NCBI GenBank assembly: GCA_017508895.1
Contig: JAFWRA010000187.1
Span: 1-16,129, forward strand
Origin: Bacteroidales bacterium
GTDB lineage: Bacteria > Bacteroidota > Bacteroidia > Bacteroidales > F082
Direction of reading: 5' to 3'
Length of the DNA stretch: 16,129 bases
Program-made: the position numbers and the translations under genes
Part shown: piece after piece, positions 6,455 through 13,385 of the stretch
How positions within the stretch are numbered: the first letter of the stretch is position 1
How the letters are laid out: the number at the start of each line of letters is the position of its first letter
Notes under the pieces: model-generated
What the model saw: only the letters and a program-made list of their open reading frames with translations
What the model was told of the DNA's origin: nothing
Databases searched by the model: none

Positions 6455-6775
6455 ATGAACAGTTTATTTATCTTACTCCAAGATCAAGCCCAACCTCAGG
6501 GCGGCTCCATGTATTCGAGCCTTATCTTTATTGTTCTTCTCATCGTCGTGTTTTGGTTGTTCTTCATTCGACCGCAGTCGAAGAAGGCCAAGGAAGAACA
6601 GAAATTCCGCGATGGTCTGCAAAAGGGAGACAAGGTGGTTACTATAGGCGGTTTCCACGGCAAGGTGACTGAGGTGAAAGATACCACAGTCATGATTTCA
6701 CTGGCTCCGAATATTGAAGTCGAGGTTGAGAAGACCGCTCTTGTCCAAAATGGTGCCCGCGTCGGACAGGCTTAA
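6455..6775 (+). CDS. yajC: Preprotein translocase accessory subunit YajC
   Basis: A 106-residue inner-membrane protein of the Sec-associated SecDF-YajC complex, which supports protein export. One transmembrane helix (~20-38, ending FWLFFIRPQ) is followed by the diagnostic KKAKEEQKF positive stretch and a small soluble domain with GDKVVTIGGFHGKV and a closing VEVEKTALV pattern. Length is normal for the family. It lies 19 nt after the DUF1573 gene, and its TAA overlaps the ATG of ybbR (TAATG). I see no separate promoter, so it depends on the operon promoter at 4727. The order DUF1573-yajC-ybbR-coaE is one I recall from Bacteroidales genomes, usually next to nusB, which is not visible here. Confidence 0.95.
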   Translation: MNSLFILLQDQAQPQGGSMYSSLIFIVLLIVVFWLFFIRPQSKKAKEEQKFRDGLQKGDKVVTIGGFHGKVTEVKDTTVMISLAPNIEVEVEKTALVQNGARVGQA

Positions 6776-7743
6776 TGATGAACCCGTTTGATAACATCAG
6801 ACAGAAGGCAGAACGCAAAGACAAGCGTTCTGTCCTTACTTTTCTTGTCTTTTTGGCCATTTCCACCGCATTGTGGTTTTTGATTAAGTTGTCGGAGAAT
6901 TATACGACTCAGACAACTTTCAAGCTTCAATTTGTGGAGGTGCCTACCGACAAATGGGTTTCGTCGGATGACCAATCGGTGAAGATGTCGCTGATGATTG
7001 ATGGCTTTCACACATTGCGTTGCAAGATGATTCGCGAGCCTAACCGTTTTGTTACCATTCCGTTGGACGAGGTGCCTTACCGCTTTGAGAGCGGCAACAC
7101 CTATTCCTTCAGCAGCCAATATGTGGCGGAAAAGGTGGCTGAGAGGTTAGGTATTAACGCTTCCGACATCACGATGAATGATGCGAAGATTTATTTCTCT
7201 ATGGATGCGCTGAAGATGAAGGTCGTTCCTGTCGTCTTGCAATCGGATATCAAAACCCAGCGGCAATACGACCTTTATGGCATTCCTGTGTTGGATCCTT
7301 CGTCGGTGACCATTTATGGCCCCCAAGAGGTCGTTGATTCAATAAAAGCGGTAAAGACGGAATTGCTTACCAAAACCAATGTGAACCAAAGCTTTAGCGC
7401 AACCTTGCCACTTGACCTACTCGACGGCCAAATCCGTTCGAATATTAAGGAGGTGAAAGCCGATGTGCAGGTGGAGCGGTTCACAGAGATGGATGTCGAA
7501 GTGCCTATTCATGTAACCTCCAACCAAAGAGTGCGTTTTTTCCCTGAAACGATGTCGGTGAAATGCCTCGTCGCCATACGTGACTATGCTTCCATCACTC
7601 CTGAGAGTTTCACGGTGACCGTCGACAAGCACCAGATGGAAGCCATGCAACCCTTGCTGGACGTGCATCTTGCTTCCTGGCCTCCAACCGTTCAAATCTT
7701 GAGCACTCGCCCCGATAAGGTGGAATACTTGATTGTCCAATGA
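6775..7743 (+). CDS. YbbR-domain membrane-anchored protein
   Basis: A 322-residue protein with a short basic cytoplasmic N-terminus, one transmembrane helix (~20-38, LTFLVFLAISTALWFLIKL) and a long extracytoplasmic part made of YbbR-like beta repeats. The segments around VPVVLQSDIKTQRQYDLYGI and PSSVTIYGPQEVVDSI are the most typical. In Firmicutes YbbR (CdaR) regulates the c-di-AMP cyclase CdaA; in Bacteroidota the role of the yajC-linked paralogue is not established, so no gene symbol is given. The ATG at 6775 overlaps the yajC stop, and a second ATG at 6778 is equally possible. The stop overlaps the coaE start (ATGA), indicating translational coupling. Confidence 0.85.
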   Translation: MMNPFDNIRQKAERKDKRSVLTFLVFLAISTALWFLIKLSENYTTQTTFKLQFVEVPTDKWVSSDDQSVKMSLMIDGFHTLRCKMIREPNRFVTIPLDEVPYRFESGNTYSFSSQYVAEKVAERLGINASDITMNDAKIYFSMDALKMKVVPVVLQSDIKTQRQYDLYGIPVLDPSSVTIYGPQEVVDSIKAVKTELLTKTNVNQSFSATLPLDLLDGQIRSNIKEVKADVQVERFTEMDVEVPIHVTSNQRVRFFPETMSVKCLVAIRDYASITPESFTVTVDKHQMEAMQPLLDVHLASWPPTVQILSTRPDKVEYLIVQ

Positions 7744-8339
7744 AAAAAATCGCCATCACAGGCAATATCGGCAGCGGTAAGTCGTGGGTGTGTGAACTTT
7801 GGTCGCAACGACTTGGTATCCCTGTTTACAATAGTGACACTGCTGCCAAGCAAATGTATTTCGTGCCTGAGGTGCGCAAGAAGTTGGTTGAACATTTCAG
7901 TAATGCCATATACCTCTCAGATACTGAAATTGATAGGAAGCATCTGGCTGACTTGGTTTTCCACGATGAAACCGCCCAGCGCGACTTGGAGGGTATACTC
8001 TATCCAGCTTTGTTCCTCGATTTTGAACAATGGATGGCAAAACAAAATGCGCCATACGTCTTGTTTGAATCGGCACTGGTTTTCGAGAAGCGTTTGGAGA
8101 AACAATTTGACGCCATCATCATGGTTTCGGCATCGGAAGCTACCCGTTTGCGCCGTGCCATGTTGCGCGACCATTGCGACGAGGCGACGATTCGTGCTCG
8201 AATGGCTAAACAGTGGCCCGAAGAAGGCAAACGCCTGTTGGCCGATTACATTATCTGGCACGAAAATGACGACGAAGACGAGGCCCTGATGGAGCAAATC
8301 ATGCGCGTGCATAAGTTTTACGGGCTAAATCCACAATGA
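7740..8339 (+). CDS. coaE: Dephospho-CoA kinase
   Basis: Phosphorylates the 3'-hydroxyl of the ribose of dephospho-CoA with ATP, the final step of coenzyme A synthesis, in the cytoplasm. At 199 residues it is the usual size. The P-loop GNIGSGKS is at residues 8-15 (family consensus GGIGSGKS). PVYNSDTAAK carries Asp33, matching the family's acidic residue after strand 2. VLFESALVFEK near 104 is the 'PLLFE' region, and the LID-like RLRRAMLRD with a downstream RMAKQWP helix is recognisable. The end is rich in Asp/Glu, where most homologues have a shorter 'VI.N.G' turn. It overlaps ybbR by 4 nt and is the last gene of the operon. No strong terminator follows, and the iorA promoter begins within 40 nt. 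Confidence 0.93.
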   Translation: MKKIAITGNIGSGKSWVCELWSQRLGIPVYNSDTAAKQMYFVPEVRKKLVEHFSNAIYLSDTEIDRKHLADLVFHDETAQRDLEGILYPALFLDFEQWMAKQNAPYVLFESALVFEKRLEKQFDAIIMVSASEATRLRRAMLRDHCDEATIRARMAKQWPEEGKRLLADYIIWHENDDEDEALMEQIMRVHKFYGLNPQ

Positions 8340-8375
8340 TGGTAAAGTTTTTTCTTGACTTATTGAATTTTTCCG

Positions 8376-8383
8376 TATCTTTG
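8376..8383 (+). promoter_or_regulatory. Promoter of iorA (TATCTTTG with upstream TTG)
   Basis: TATCTTTG matches TAnnTTTG exactly. A TTG at 8355-8357 lies 18 nt upstream, close to the -33 spacing. The predicted leader to the ATG at 8465 is about 75 nt, the longest in this window. Confidence 0.7.
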
Positions 8384-8424
8384 TCCCAAATCTGTAAATC
8401 TTCGGTTACGAAGAAACATAATCT

Positions 8425-8460
8425 TTGAATTTTGAATATTAAATTTGAAATTTAGAATAT
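8425..8460 (+). repeat. AT-rich TTGAATTTTGAATATT-type repeat in the iorA leader
   Basis: A run of TTGAAT/TTTGAA/GAATATT units lies directly before the iorA start. A similar block, TTGAATTTTAAATATTGAAT, occurs before iorB at 10121-10140. I regard these as copies of the same short AT-rich intergenic repeat. It could keep the ribosome landing site unstructured (inference). Confidence 0.5.
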
Positions 8461-8464
8461 TGAT

Positions 8465-10045
8465 ATGGAGAAAGTATTGCTTTTAGGCGATGAGGCCATT
8501 GCACAGGGCTTCATCGATGCTGGCGGCTCGGCCATCAACAGTTATCCGGGTACGCCTTCAACCCAAATCACAGAGTATGTCATCAACTCAAAACAGGCCA
8601 AGGAACTTGGTGTGATTGCCAACTGGTGCGCCAACGAGAAGACAGCCCTTGAGGCTTCCATCGGCGTGGCATACGCCGGCAAGCGTGCCATGACCTGTAT
8701 GAAACACGTTGGTCTTAACGTGTGTGGCGACCCCTTTATGAACGCCGCCATCATCGGCACAAAGGGCGTCCTTGTCGTGGTGGCCGATGACCCGAGCATG
8801 TTCTCGTCGCAGGACGAGCAGGACAGCCGTTTCTACGGTCACTGGGCCATGATTCCCATGCTGGAGCCTTCCAACCAACAGGAGGCCTACGACATGGTGC
8901 ACTACGGCTACGACCTGAGTGAGAAACTCGGCACCCCGGTGCTCTATCGTATCCCAACCCGTCTGGCTCACAGCCGTGCTGGCGTGGTGCGCAAGCCCGT
9001 CCGCCCGCAGAATGAGCTCACCGAGCCTGCTGATGCCAAATCGTTTGTGTTGCTGCCCGCCAACGCTAAACGTCTCTACCGCAACCTCATCGACAAGCAG
9101 CCCGCTTTCACTGAGGCTTCGGAGACCTCGGGCTTCAACAAATACATCGATGGCCCGAAGAAAAACATTGGTATTATCACAACAGGTATCGCCTACAACT
9201 ACCTCATGGAAAACTTCCCTGATGGCAAGTGCCCGTATCCCGTTGTCAAGGTGACGCAGTATCCGCTGCCTTATGATATGATCAACAAGCTTTACGACGA
9301 GTGCGACGAAATCCTCGTCCTCGAAGACGGTCAGCCGTTCGTTGAAGAACTTATCAAGGGCTTCCTCGGCAAGGGCAAGAATGTCATGGGTCGTCTCGAT
9401 GAGACTATCCGCCGCGATGGTGAGCTGAATGCTGAGAAGGTCGCCAAGGCCCTCGGTATGGATGTGCCTGTAATGTATAAGGTGCCAGAGGTGGTCACCA
9501 ATCGTCCTCCCGCGCTCTGCCAAGGCTGCCCGCACGTCGATAGTTACAATGCTCTGAACGCTGTTATGGCTAACCATAAAGGTGGCAAAGTGTTTGGCGA
9601 CATTGGCTGTTACACTTTGGGCTTCAACATGGGCGCCATCAATACCACAGTGTGCATGGGTGCCTCTATCACCATGGCCAAGGGCGCAAGCGAGGTGGGT
9701 ATGTTCCCGAGCGTGGCTGTCATTGGCGACGGTACCTTCGGCCACAGCGGCATGACTGGCCTCATGGACTGCGTCAACGAGAAGGCCAACGTCGTGGTCA
9801 TGATTCTCGACAACGATATCACCGCTATGACGGGTGGTCAGCCTTCGTCGGCACATAACAAGATCCGCCGCATCTGCGAAGGCCTCGGTGTTGAACCTGA
9901 GCATATCCGCGACATTATCCCGCTGCCCAAGAACCACGAGGAGAATGTGAAGATCATCGAAGAAGAGGTGAATTATAATGGTGTTTCTGTTATTATACCT
10001 CACCGCACCTGCATTGTCGAACTCAAAAAGCACATGAAGAAGTAA
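8465..10045 (+). CDS. iorA: Indolepyruvate:ferredoxin oxidoreductase, alpha subunit
   Basis: The catalytic thiamine-diphosphate subunit of the enzyme that oxidatively decarboxylates aryl-pyruvates (indolepyruvate, phenylpyruvate) to aryl-acetyl-CoA with ferredoxin as acceptor. It is reversible in anaerobes. The N-terminal pyrimidine-binding domain shows YPGTPSTQ at 27-34 and a conserved NEKTALEASIGVAYAGKRA block. The C-terminal TPP domain has LCQGCPH (Cys352, Cys355), GDIGCYTLG, the Mg/TPP motif GDGTFGHSG from 421, and DNDITAMTGGQ at 449-459. It is 526 residues long, while archaeal IorA proteins are about 600-650 because of a C-terminal two-[4Fe-4S] ferredoxin domain. Here the protein ends at ELKKHMKK with no CxxCxxCxxxC motif. 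It is followed after 111 nt by iorB. The annotation is firm; the exact keto-acid preference is not determinable. Confidence 0.94.
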   Translation: MEKVLLLGDEAIAQGFIDAGGSAINSYPGTPSTQITEYVINSKQAKELGVIANWCANEKTALEASIGVAYAGKRAMTCMKHVGLNVCGDPFMNAAIIGTKGVLVVVADDPSMFSSQDEQDSRFYGHWAMIPMLEPSNQQEAYDMVHYGYDLSEKLGTPVLYRIPTRLAHSRAGVVRKPVRPQNELTEPADAKSFVLLPANAKRLYRNLIDKQPAFTEASETSGFNKYIDGPKKNIGIITTGIAYNYLMENFPDGKCPYPVVKVTQYPLPYDMINKLYDECDEILVLEDGQPFVEELIKGFLGKGKNVMGRLDETIRRDGELNAEKVAKALGMDVPVMYKVPEVVTNRPPALCQGCPHVDSYNALNAVMANHKGGKVFGDIGCYTLGFNMGAINTTVCMGASITMAKGASEVGMFPSVAVIGDGTFGHSGMTGLMDCVNEKANVVVMILDNDITAMTGGQPSSAHNKIRRICEGLGVEPEHIRDIIPLPKNHEENVKIIEEEVNYNGVSVIIPHRTCIVELKKHMKK

Positions 10046-10047
10046 CT

Positions 10048-10104
10048 ATGGCCTATAGCCAATGGCCTATGGCTGCCACAACGTAAAGGCAAGCCATAGG
10101 CCAT
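10048..10104. repeat. REP-like palindrome between iorA and iorB
   Basis: ATGGCCTATGGCT (10062-10074) and AGCCATAGGCCAT (10092-10104) form a perfect 13-bp stem. GCC/GGC (10075-10077 with 10088-10090) extends it inwards after one bulge, leaving a 10-nt loop. A further direct copy of ATGGCCTAT lies at 10048-10056. No T-run follows, so it is a poor terminator; it may be a dispersed intergenic repeat, a 3'-end stabiliser of iorA mRNA, or a partial attenuator. Confidence 0.75.
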
Positions 10105-10156
10105 AAGCCATCGGCGAGTTTTGAATTTTAAATATTGAATCTTAAATCCTGAAATC

Positions 10157-10723
10157 ATGAAAAAAGATATAGTATTATGCGGCGTAGGCGGCGACGGCAT
10201 CGTTTCGGTGGCCAAGATCATCTCTGACGCTGCTCTCAATATGGGCATGAACTTGAAACAGTCCGAAATCCATGGCATGTCGCAGCGCGGCGGCTCGGTG
10301 TTCTCGCACCTCCGCATCTCCGACGATGAGATTTTCGCTGATGTCATTCCCGAAGGTCAGGCCGACATCATTTTGTCGTCAGAGCCTATGGAAGCCTTGC
10401 GTTATCTGCCTTGGCTGAGCAAGGAGGGCTGGGTCATCACCAACAACGATCCCTTTGTCAACATCAGCAATTACCCCGACATGGAGAAGATCAACGCTGA
10501 GTTGGGCAAGCTGGAGCATGTCGTTTCCTTCAATGCTAACGAGATTGCCAAGCAGCTGAAGGCTCGTTCCAACATGGTGTTGTTGGGTGCCACAGTGCCT
10601 TATCTTGGCATCTCCATGGAGAAGGTTGAAGAGGCCATTGCTCACATTTTCGGCAAGAAAGGCCAAGAAGTCGTCGACCTCAACATTCAGGCCGTGCGTG
10701 CTGGCTATGCTCAGGCGAAATAA
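10157..10723 (+). CDS. iorB: Indolepyruvate:ferredoxin oxidoreductase, beta subunit
   Basis: The small partner of IorA (pyruvate-ferredoxin oxidoreductase gamma-type domain, PF01558). It is 188 residues long, normal for the family. The N-terminus KKDIVLCGVGGDGIVSVAKI carries the Gly-rich G-G-G motif typical of this domain. SEIHGMSQRGGSVFSHLRI (around 36-54) is the signature block for gamma-type subunits, and the DIILSSEPMEALRYLPWL segment follows. Together with IorA it forms the CoA-dependent oxidoreductase; this pair lacks any visible ferredoxin domain. The gene shares iorA's promoter, with only a palindromic repeat and an AT-rich leader in the 111-nt gap. Downstream there is a weak AAGC/GCTT hairpin with a short T-run (10740-10757) that might terminate it. 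No phenylacetate-CoA ligase gene, a frequent partner of iorAB, is adjacent. Confidence 0.94.
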   Translation: MKKDIVLCGVGGDGIVSVAKIISDAALNMGMNLKQSEIHGMSQRGGSVFSHLRISDDEIFADVIPEGQADIILSSEPMEALRYLPWLSKEGWVITNNDPFVNISNYPDMEKINAELGKLEHVVSFNANEIAKQLKARSNMVLLGATVPYLGISMEKVEEAIAHIFGKKGQEVVDLNIQAVRAGYAQAK

Positions 10724-10791
10724 TAAAATATTATAAATCAAGCTATTATTGCTTTTTATCGAAAATTTTTCAAAAAAAAGTAAAAAAAAGC

Positions 10792-10821
10792 TTGTCAGTA
10801 TTGAAAAAGGTTGTACTTTTG
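10792..10821 (+). promoter_or_regulatory. tRNA-Asp promoter (TTG-N19-TACTTTTG)
   Basis: TTG at 10792-10794 and TACTTTTG at 10814-10821 are separated by exactly 19 nt, matching the Bacteroidota -33/-7 architecture. A-rich tracts lie upstream (10770-10789), as expected of an UP-like element for a stable RNA gene. Confidence 0.75.
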
Positions 10822-10859
10822 CACCCGCAAAGCAAAGCAATAGAGTTCTTTTTCAGGCT

Positions 10860-10934
10860 GGTCCGGTAGTTCAGCTTGGTTAGAATGCCTGCCTGTCACG
10901 CAGGAGGTCGCGAGTTCGAGTCTCGTCCGGACCG
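10860..10934 (+). tRNA. tRNA-Asp (anticodon GTC)
   Basis: A cloverleaf can be drawn by hand. The acceptor stem is GGTCCGG (10860-10866) with CCGGACC (10927-10933), followed by a G discriminator. The D-arm is GTTC...GAAT. The anticodon arm is CCTGC-CTGTCAC-GCAGG, with anticodon GTC read from the 7-nt loop. The T-arm is GCGAG-TTCGAGT-CTCGT. The G discriminator and GTC anticodon identify tRNA-Asp. No CCA is encoded (GCAA follows), so CCA is added after transcription. Confidence 0.95.
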
Positions 10935-10936
10935 CA

Positions 10937-10974
10937 AAGAGCGCAAGTGAGGAATCACCTGCGCTCTTTTGTTT
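10937..10974 (+). terminator. Intrinsic terminator of tRNA-Asp
   Basis: AAGAGCGCA (10937-10945) pairs perfectly with TGCGCTCTT (10960-10968), with an inner GTGA/TCAC helix, followed by TTGTTT. It begins 3 nt after the mature tRNA end. Confidence 0.8.
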
Positions 10975-10979
10975 AAGGT

Positions 10980-11036
10980 ACAATCGCCTGCGATTGTCTT
11001 CTCCCATCCCAATGGGTTTCAATGCGGGAGGCATTG
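10980..11036. repeat. Three consecutive small palindromes before prfC
   Basis: ACAATCGC/GCGATTGT (10980-10987 with 10990-10997), CCCAT/ATGGG (11003-11007 with 11012-11016) and CAATGC/GCATTG (11020-11025 with 11031-11036) follow each other directly after the tRNA terminator. None has a T-run. No TAnnTTTG box is evident between them and prfC, so how prfC is transcribed is unclear. They may be debris of a dispersed repeat or a structured leader. Confidence 0.55.
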
Positions 11037-11082
11037 GCGGCGAAATCTGAAATTCTCAAATTCTTGATAAAAAGAAAAACAA

Positions 11083-12657
11083 ATGTCTTTTCTTGATGAA
11101 ATCAACCGTCGGCGGACCTTCGCCATCGTCAGCCATCCCGATGCAGGTAAGACTACTTTGACTGAGAAATTGTTGCTTTACGGCGGCGCCATCCAGGTAG
11201 CCGGTGCTGTGAAGTCGAACAAAATCCGCAAGACAGCCACTTCCGACTGGATGGAAATCGAACGGCAACGTGGTATTTCGGTGGCTACTTCTGTTATGGG
11301 CTTTGATTATAAAGGGATTAAGATCAATATCTTGGATACGCCTGGCCACAAGGACTTCGCCGAAGACACCTTCCGTACCTTGACTGCCGTCGATAGTGTT
11401 ATCGTAGTCATCGACGCAGCGAAAGGCGTGGAGTCGCAGACGGAAAAACTAGTTGAGGTGTGCCGAATGAGGAATACACCTATCATCGTTTTCATCAACA
11501 AGATGGACCGACCAGGTAAGGATCCGTTTGAGCTGCTGGATGAAATCGAGCAGAAGCTGAACATCCGTCTCACACCGTTGAGTTGGCCTATCAATATGGG
11601 ACCGAAGTTCAAAGGTGTCTACAGCATTTACGATAAGAGCCTCTATCTCTTCAACTCCGACAAGCAACATATCACTGAAGGTGTCGCTTTCGAAGACCTC
11701 AACAGCCCCGAACTCGACAAGATGATTGGTGAAGATGCCGAGACCTTGCGTAACGAGACGGAACTGGTGCAAGGTGTTTACGATGACTTTTCGCGTGACG
11801 CATATCTAAATGGTGACATCTGCCCTGTGTTTTTCGGTTCTGCCTTGAACAATTTCGGCGTCAAGGAGTTGCTGGATTGCTTTATCGAGATTGCGCCTAC
11901 GCCCATCGGTCGTGACACGGTGGAACGCCGCATTGAGCCGACGGAGGAGAAGTTTACGGGCTTCGTCTTCAAGATTCACGCCAACATGGACCCCAACCAT
12001 CGCGACCGTATTGCTTTTGTGCGTGTGGTGTCGGGTCGCTTCGAGCGCAATAAGAATTACTTTCACGTGCGTCAACGCCGTGAGTTGAAGTTCTCCAATC
12101 CCACGGCTTTCATGGCGCAAAAGAAATCTGTCCTCGATGAGGCCTATCCAGGCGACATCGTAGGCTTGTATGATGCAGGCAACTTCAAGATTGGCGACAC
12201 ATTGACTGAGGGCGAAATTCTCAACTATAAGGGTATCCCGAGTTTCTCGCCCGAGCAGTTCCGCTATGTGGAGAATGCCGACCCGATGAAGTCGAAGCAA
12301 CTTGCCAAGGGCTTGGAACAACTGACTGACGAGGGAGTGGCTCAGCTCTTTACGGGTAAGATGACGGGAAGAAAGATTATAGGCACTGTGGGTGAGTTGC
12401 AATTTGAGGTAATTCAATATCGTCTCTTGCACGAATACAATGCTTCTTGCCGTTATGAGCCGATTTCGCTTTACAAGACCGCGTGGATTACGAGCGACAA
12501 CGATGCTCAATTGGCTGATTTCAAGATGCGTAAAGCCTTGAATCTCGCAGAGGACAAAGACGGCCGTGATGTGTTCCTCGCGGAGTCGCCCTATGCGCTT
12601 CAGATGGCGATGGAAAAATACCCCGACATAGAGTTCCATTTCACATCGGAGTTTTGA
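11083..12657 (+). CDS. prfC: Peptide chain release factor 3
   Basis: A cytoplasmic GTPase that recycles release factors RF1/RF2 from the ribosome after peptide release. It is 524 residues long (E. coli RF3 is 529). G1 SHPDAGKTT is at 17-25, the switch region [11 protein letters not shown] at 61-71, G3 DTPGH at 85-89 and G4 NKMD at 139-142. RQRGISV followed by SVMGFDY separates RF3 from EF-G. The later domains contain the RF3-typical [18 protein letters not shown] and [12 protein letters not shown] blocks. The ATG at 11083 begins a normal [21 protein letters not shown]-terminus. It stands alone between the tRNA gene and a very strong terminator at 12671-12731. No clear promoter box is seen, so it may use a divergent promoter in the palindrome-rich leader. 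Confidence 0.96.
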   Translation: MSFLDEINRRRTFAIVSHPDAGKTTLTEKLLLYGGAIQVAGAVKSNKIRKTATSDWMEIERQRGISVATSVMGFDYKGIKINILDTPGHKDFAEDTFRTLTAVDSVIVVIDAAKGVESQTEKLVEVCRMRNTPIIVFINKMDRPGKDPFELLDEIEQKLNIRLTPLSWPINMGPKFKGVYSIYDKSLYLFNSDKQHITEGVAFEDLNSPELDKMIGEDAETLRNETELVQGVYDDFSRDAYLNGDICPVFFGSALNNFGVKELLDCFIEIAPTPIGRDTVERRIEPTEEKFTGFVFKIHANMDPNHRDRIAFVRVVSGRFERNKNYFHVRQRRELKFSNPTAFMAQKKSVLDEAYPGDIVGLYDAGNFKIGDTLTEGEILNYKGIPSFSPEQFRYVENADPMKSKQLAKGLEQLTDEGVAQLFTGKMTGRKIIGTVGELQFEVIQYRLLHEYNASCRYEPISLYKTAWITSDNDAQLADFKMRKALNLAEDKDGRDVFLAESPYALQMAMEKYPDIEFHFTSEF

Positions 12658-12670
12658 TTGCAGTTTTACT

Positions 12671-12731
12671 GAAGCCTTTCCGACCATGTCATTCCCTTTG
12701 GGAATCTATGGTTGGAAAGGCTTCTTTTTTT
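12671..12731 (+). terminator. Strong intrinsic terminator of prfC
   Basis: GAAGCCTTTCC (12671-12681) pairs perfectly with GGAAAGGCTTC (12714-12724). Inner helices ACCAT/ATGGT and ATTCCC/GGGAAT extend it, and a run of 7 T residues follows immediately. Confidence 0.9.
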
Positions 12732-12743
12732 TCATCTTTTTTC

Positions 12744-12773
12744 TTGCATCAATTTGTTTTATCCTTACCTTTG
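12744..12773 (+). promoter_or_regulatory. mscL promoter (TTG-N19-TACCTTTG)
   Basis: TTG at 12744-12746 and TACCTTTG at 12766-12773 have the exact 19-nt spacing of the Bacteroidota consensus. The predicted leader to the ATG at 12825 is about 45 nt, A-rich and without a strong Shine-Dalgarno. Confidence 0.75.
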
Positions 12774-12824
12774 CGCTGAAAAACAGTTAAACATTTCAAC
12801 AAACAACAATTAAACTTTATCGCT

Positions 12825-13250
12825 ATGGGTAAATTTATGCAAGAATTCAAGGAGTTTGCCATGAAAGGCAACGTCATGGACATGGCTGTCGGTGTGGTCA
12901 TCGGCGGCGCGTTCGGAAAAATCGTCAGCTCTTTGGTGTCTGACATCATCATGCCGCTCATCGGTGCCATCACTGGTGGCCTCAACTTCACTGACTGGAA
13001 GTGGGTCATTCGCGAGGCTGTCATGGAAGGCGAAACTGTCGTGAAGCCCGAACTGTGCATGACTTGGGGTAATTTCCTTCAGGTGATCTTCGACTTCATC
13101 ATCATTGCACTGTCGATCTTCATGGTCATCAAAGGCATCAACAAGCTGAAGAGACAACCCGAGCCGGAGCCTGAGGCACCTGCCGCTCCCGCCGGCCCGA
13201 CGCAAGAGGAACTCCTCGCTGAGATTCGCGATTTGCTGAAGAACAAGTAA
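12825..13250 (+). CDS. mscL: Large-conductance mechanosensitive channel
   Basis: A homopentameric inner-membrane channel that opens under membrane tension to release solutes during hypo-osmotic shock. It is 141 residues long. The N-terminal helix and start of TM1 read [26 protein letters not shown] (split here at the conserved [20 protein letters not shown], residues 15-34), including the pore-lining Gly-rich face. The periplasmic loop is at ~50-80. TM2 ([20 protein letters not shown]) spans ~84-103. A Pro/Glu/Ala linker at 110-125 leads to the C-terminal bundle helix [14 protein letters not shown]. Monocistronic, with its own promoter and terminator. The linker is longer and more Pro/Glu-rich than in E. 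coli MscL (136 residues). Confidence 0.96.
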   Translation: MGKFMQEFKEFAMKGNVMDMAVGVVIGGAFGKIVSSLVSDIIMPLIGAITGGLNFTDWKWVIREAVMEGETVVKPELCMTWGNFLQVIFDFIIIALSIFMVIKGINKLKRQPEPEPEAPAAPAGPTQEELLAEIRDLLKNK

Positions 13251-13271
13251 TCTTTGGCTCGTCTTAGAATG

Positions 13272-13309
13272 AAAAGCATCCGCCTAAACTAAAGGTGGAT
13301 GCTTTTTTT
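13272..13309 (+). terminator. Intrinsic terminator of mscL
   Basis: AAAAGCATCCGCC (from 13272) pairs with GGTGGATGC (13294-13302) with one G-T wobble, followed by a 7-nt T-run. Confidence 0.85.
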
Positions 13310-13314
13310 GCGGT

Positions 13315-13333
13315 CCCTGAGCCTGTCGAAGGG
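13315..13333. repeat. REP-like element CCCTGAGCCTGTCGAAGGG
   Basis: This sequence, with CCCT/AGGG ends and an internal CCT/AGG-type symmetry, is one I recall as a widespread intergenic repeat in Bacteroidota and other phyla. In annotations it often shows up as spurious 'SLSLSKG' or 'PEPVEG' peptides. It lies between the mscL terminator and the next promoter and is not part of either gene. Confidence 0.65.
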
Positions 13334-13353
13334 CTGCTGTCAGAAAAAAACAC

Positions 13354-13361
13354 TACATTTG
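13354..13361 (+). promoter_or_regulatory. -7 promoter element of the second CHU_C gene (TACATTTG)
   Basis: TACATTTG matches TAnnTTTG and ends 24 nt before the ATG at 13386, giving a leader of about 18 nt. No TTG is present at the -33 position; that region is occupied by the end of the REP-like element and its flank. Confidence 0.6.
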
Positions 13362-13385
13362 CAATCTCAAAAAGGTAGTACCACA

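Noticed and set aside
8588..10033. 481-codon open frame on the minus strand opposite iorA
   Set aside because: Mirror-frame artefact of the codon bias of iorA; His/Val/Ala/Asp-rich with no motif, while iorA shows all TPP-enzyme motifs.
10795..11034. 79-codon minus-strand frame containing RTRLELATSCVTGRHSNQAELPD-like sequence
   Set aside because: This is the antisense translation of tRNA-Asp, a well-known annotation artefact.
11806..12687. 293-codon minus-strand frame opposite prfC
   Set aside because: Antisense to conserved RF3 sequence and without any domain.
13299..13385. N-terminal extension of the second CHU_C protein from an ATG at 13299
   Set aside because: It would translate the mscL terminator T-run, a REP repeat (SLSLSKG) and the promoter box. 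The ATG at 13386 starts a clean signal peptide.
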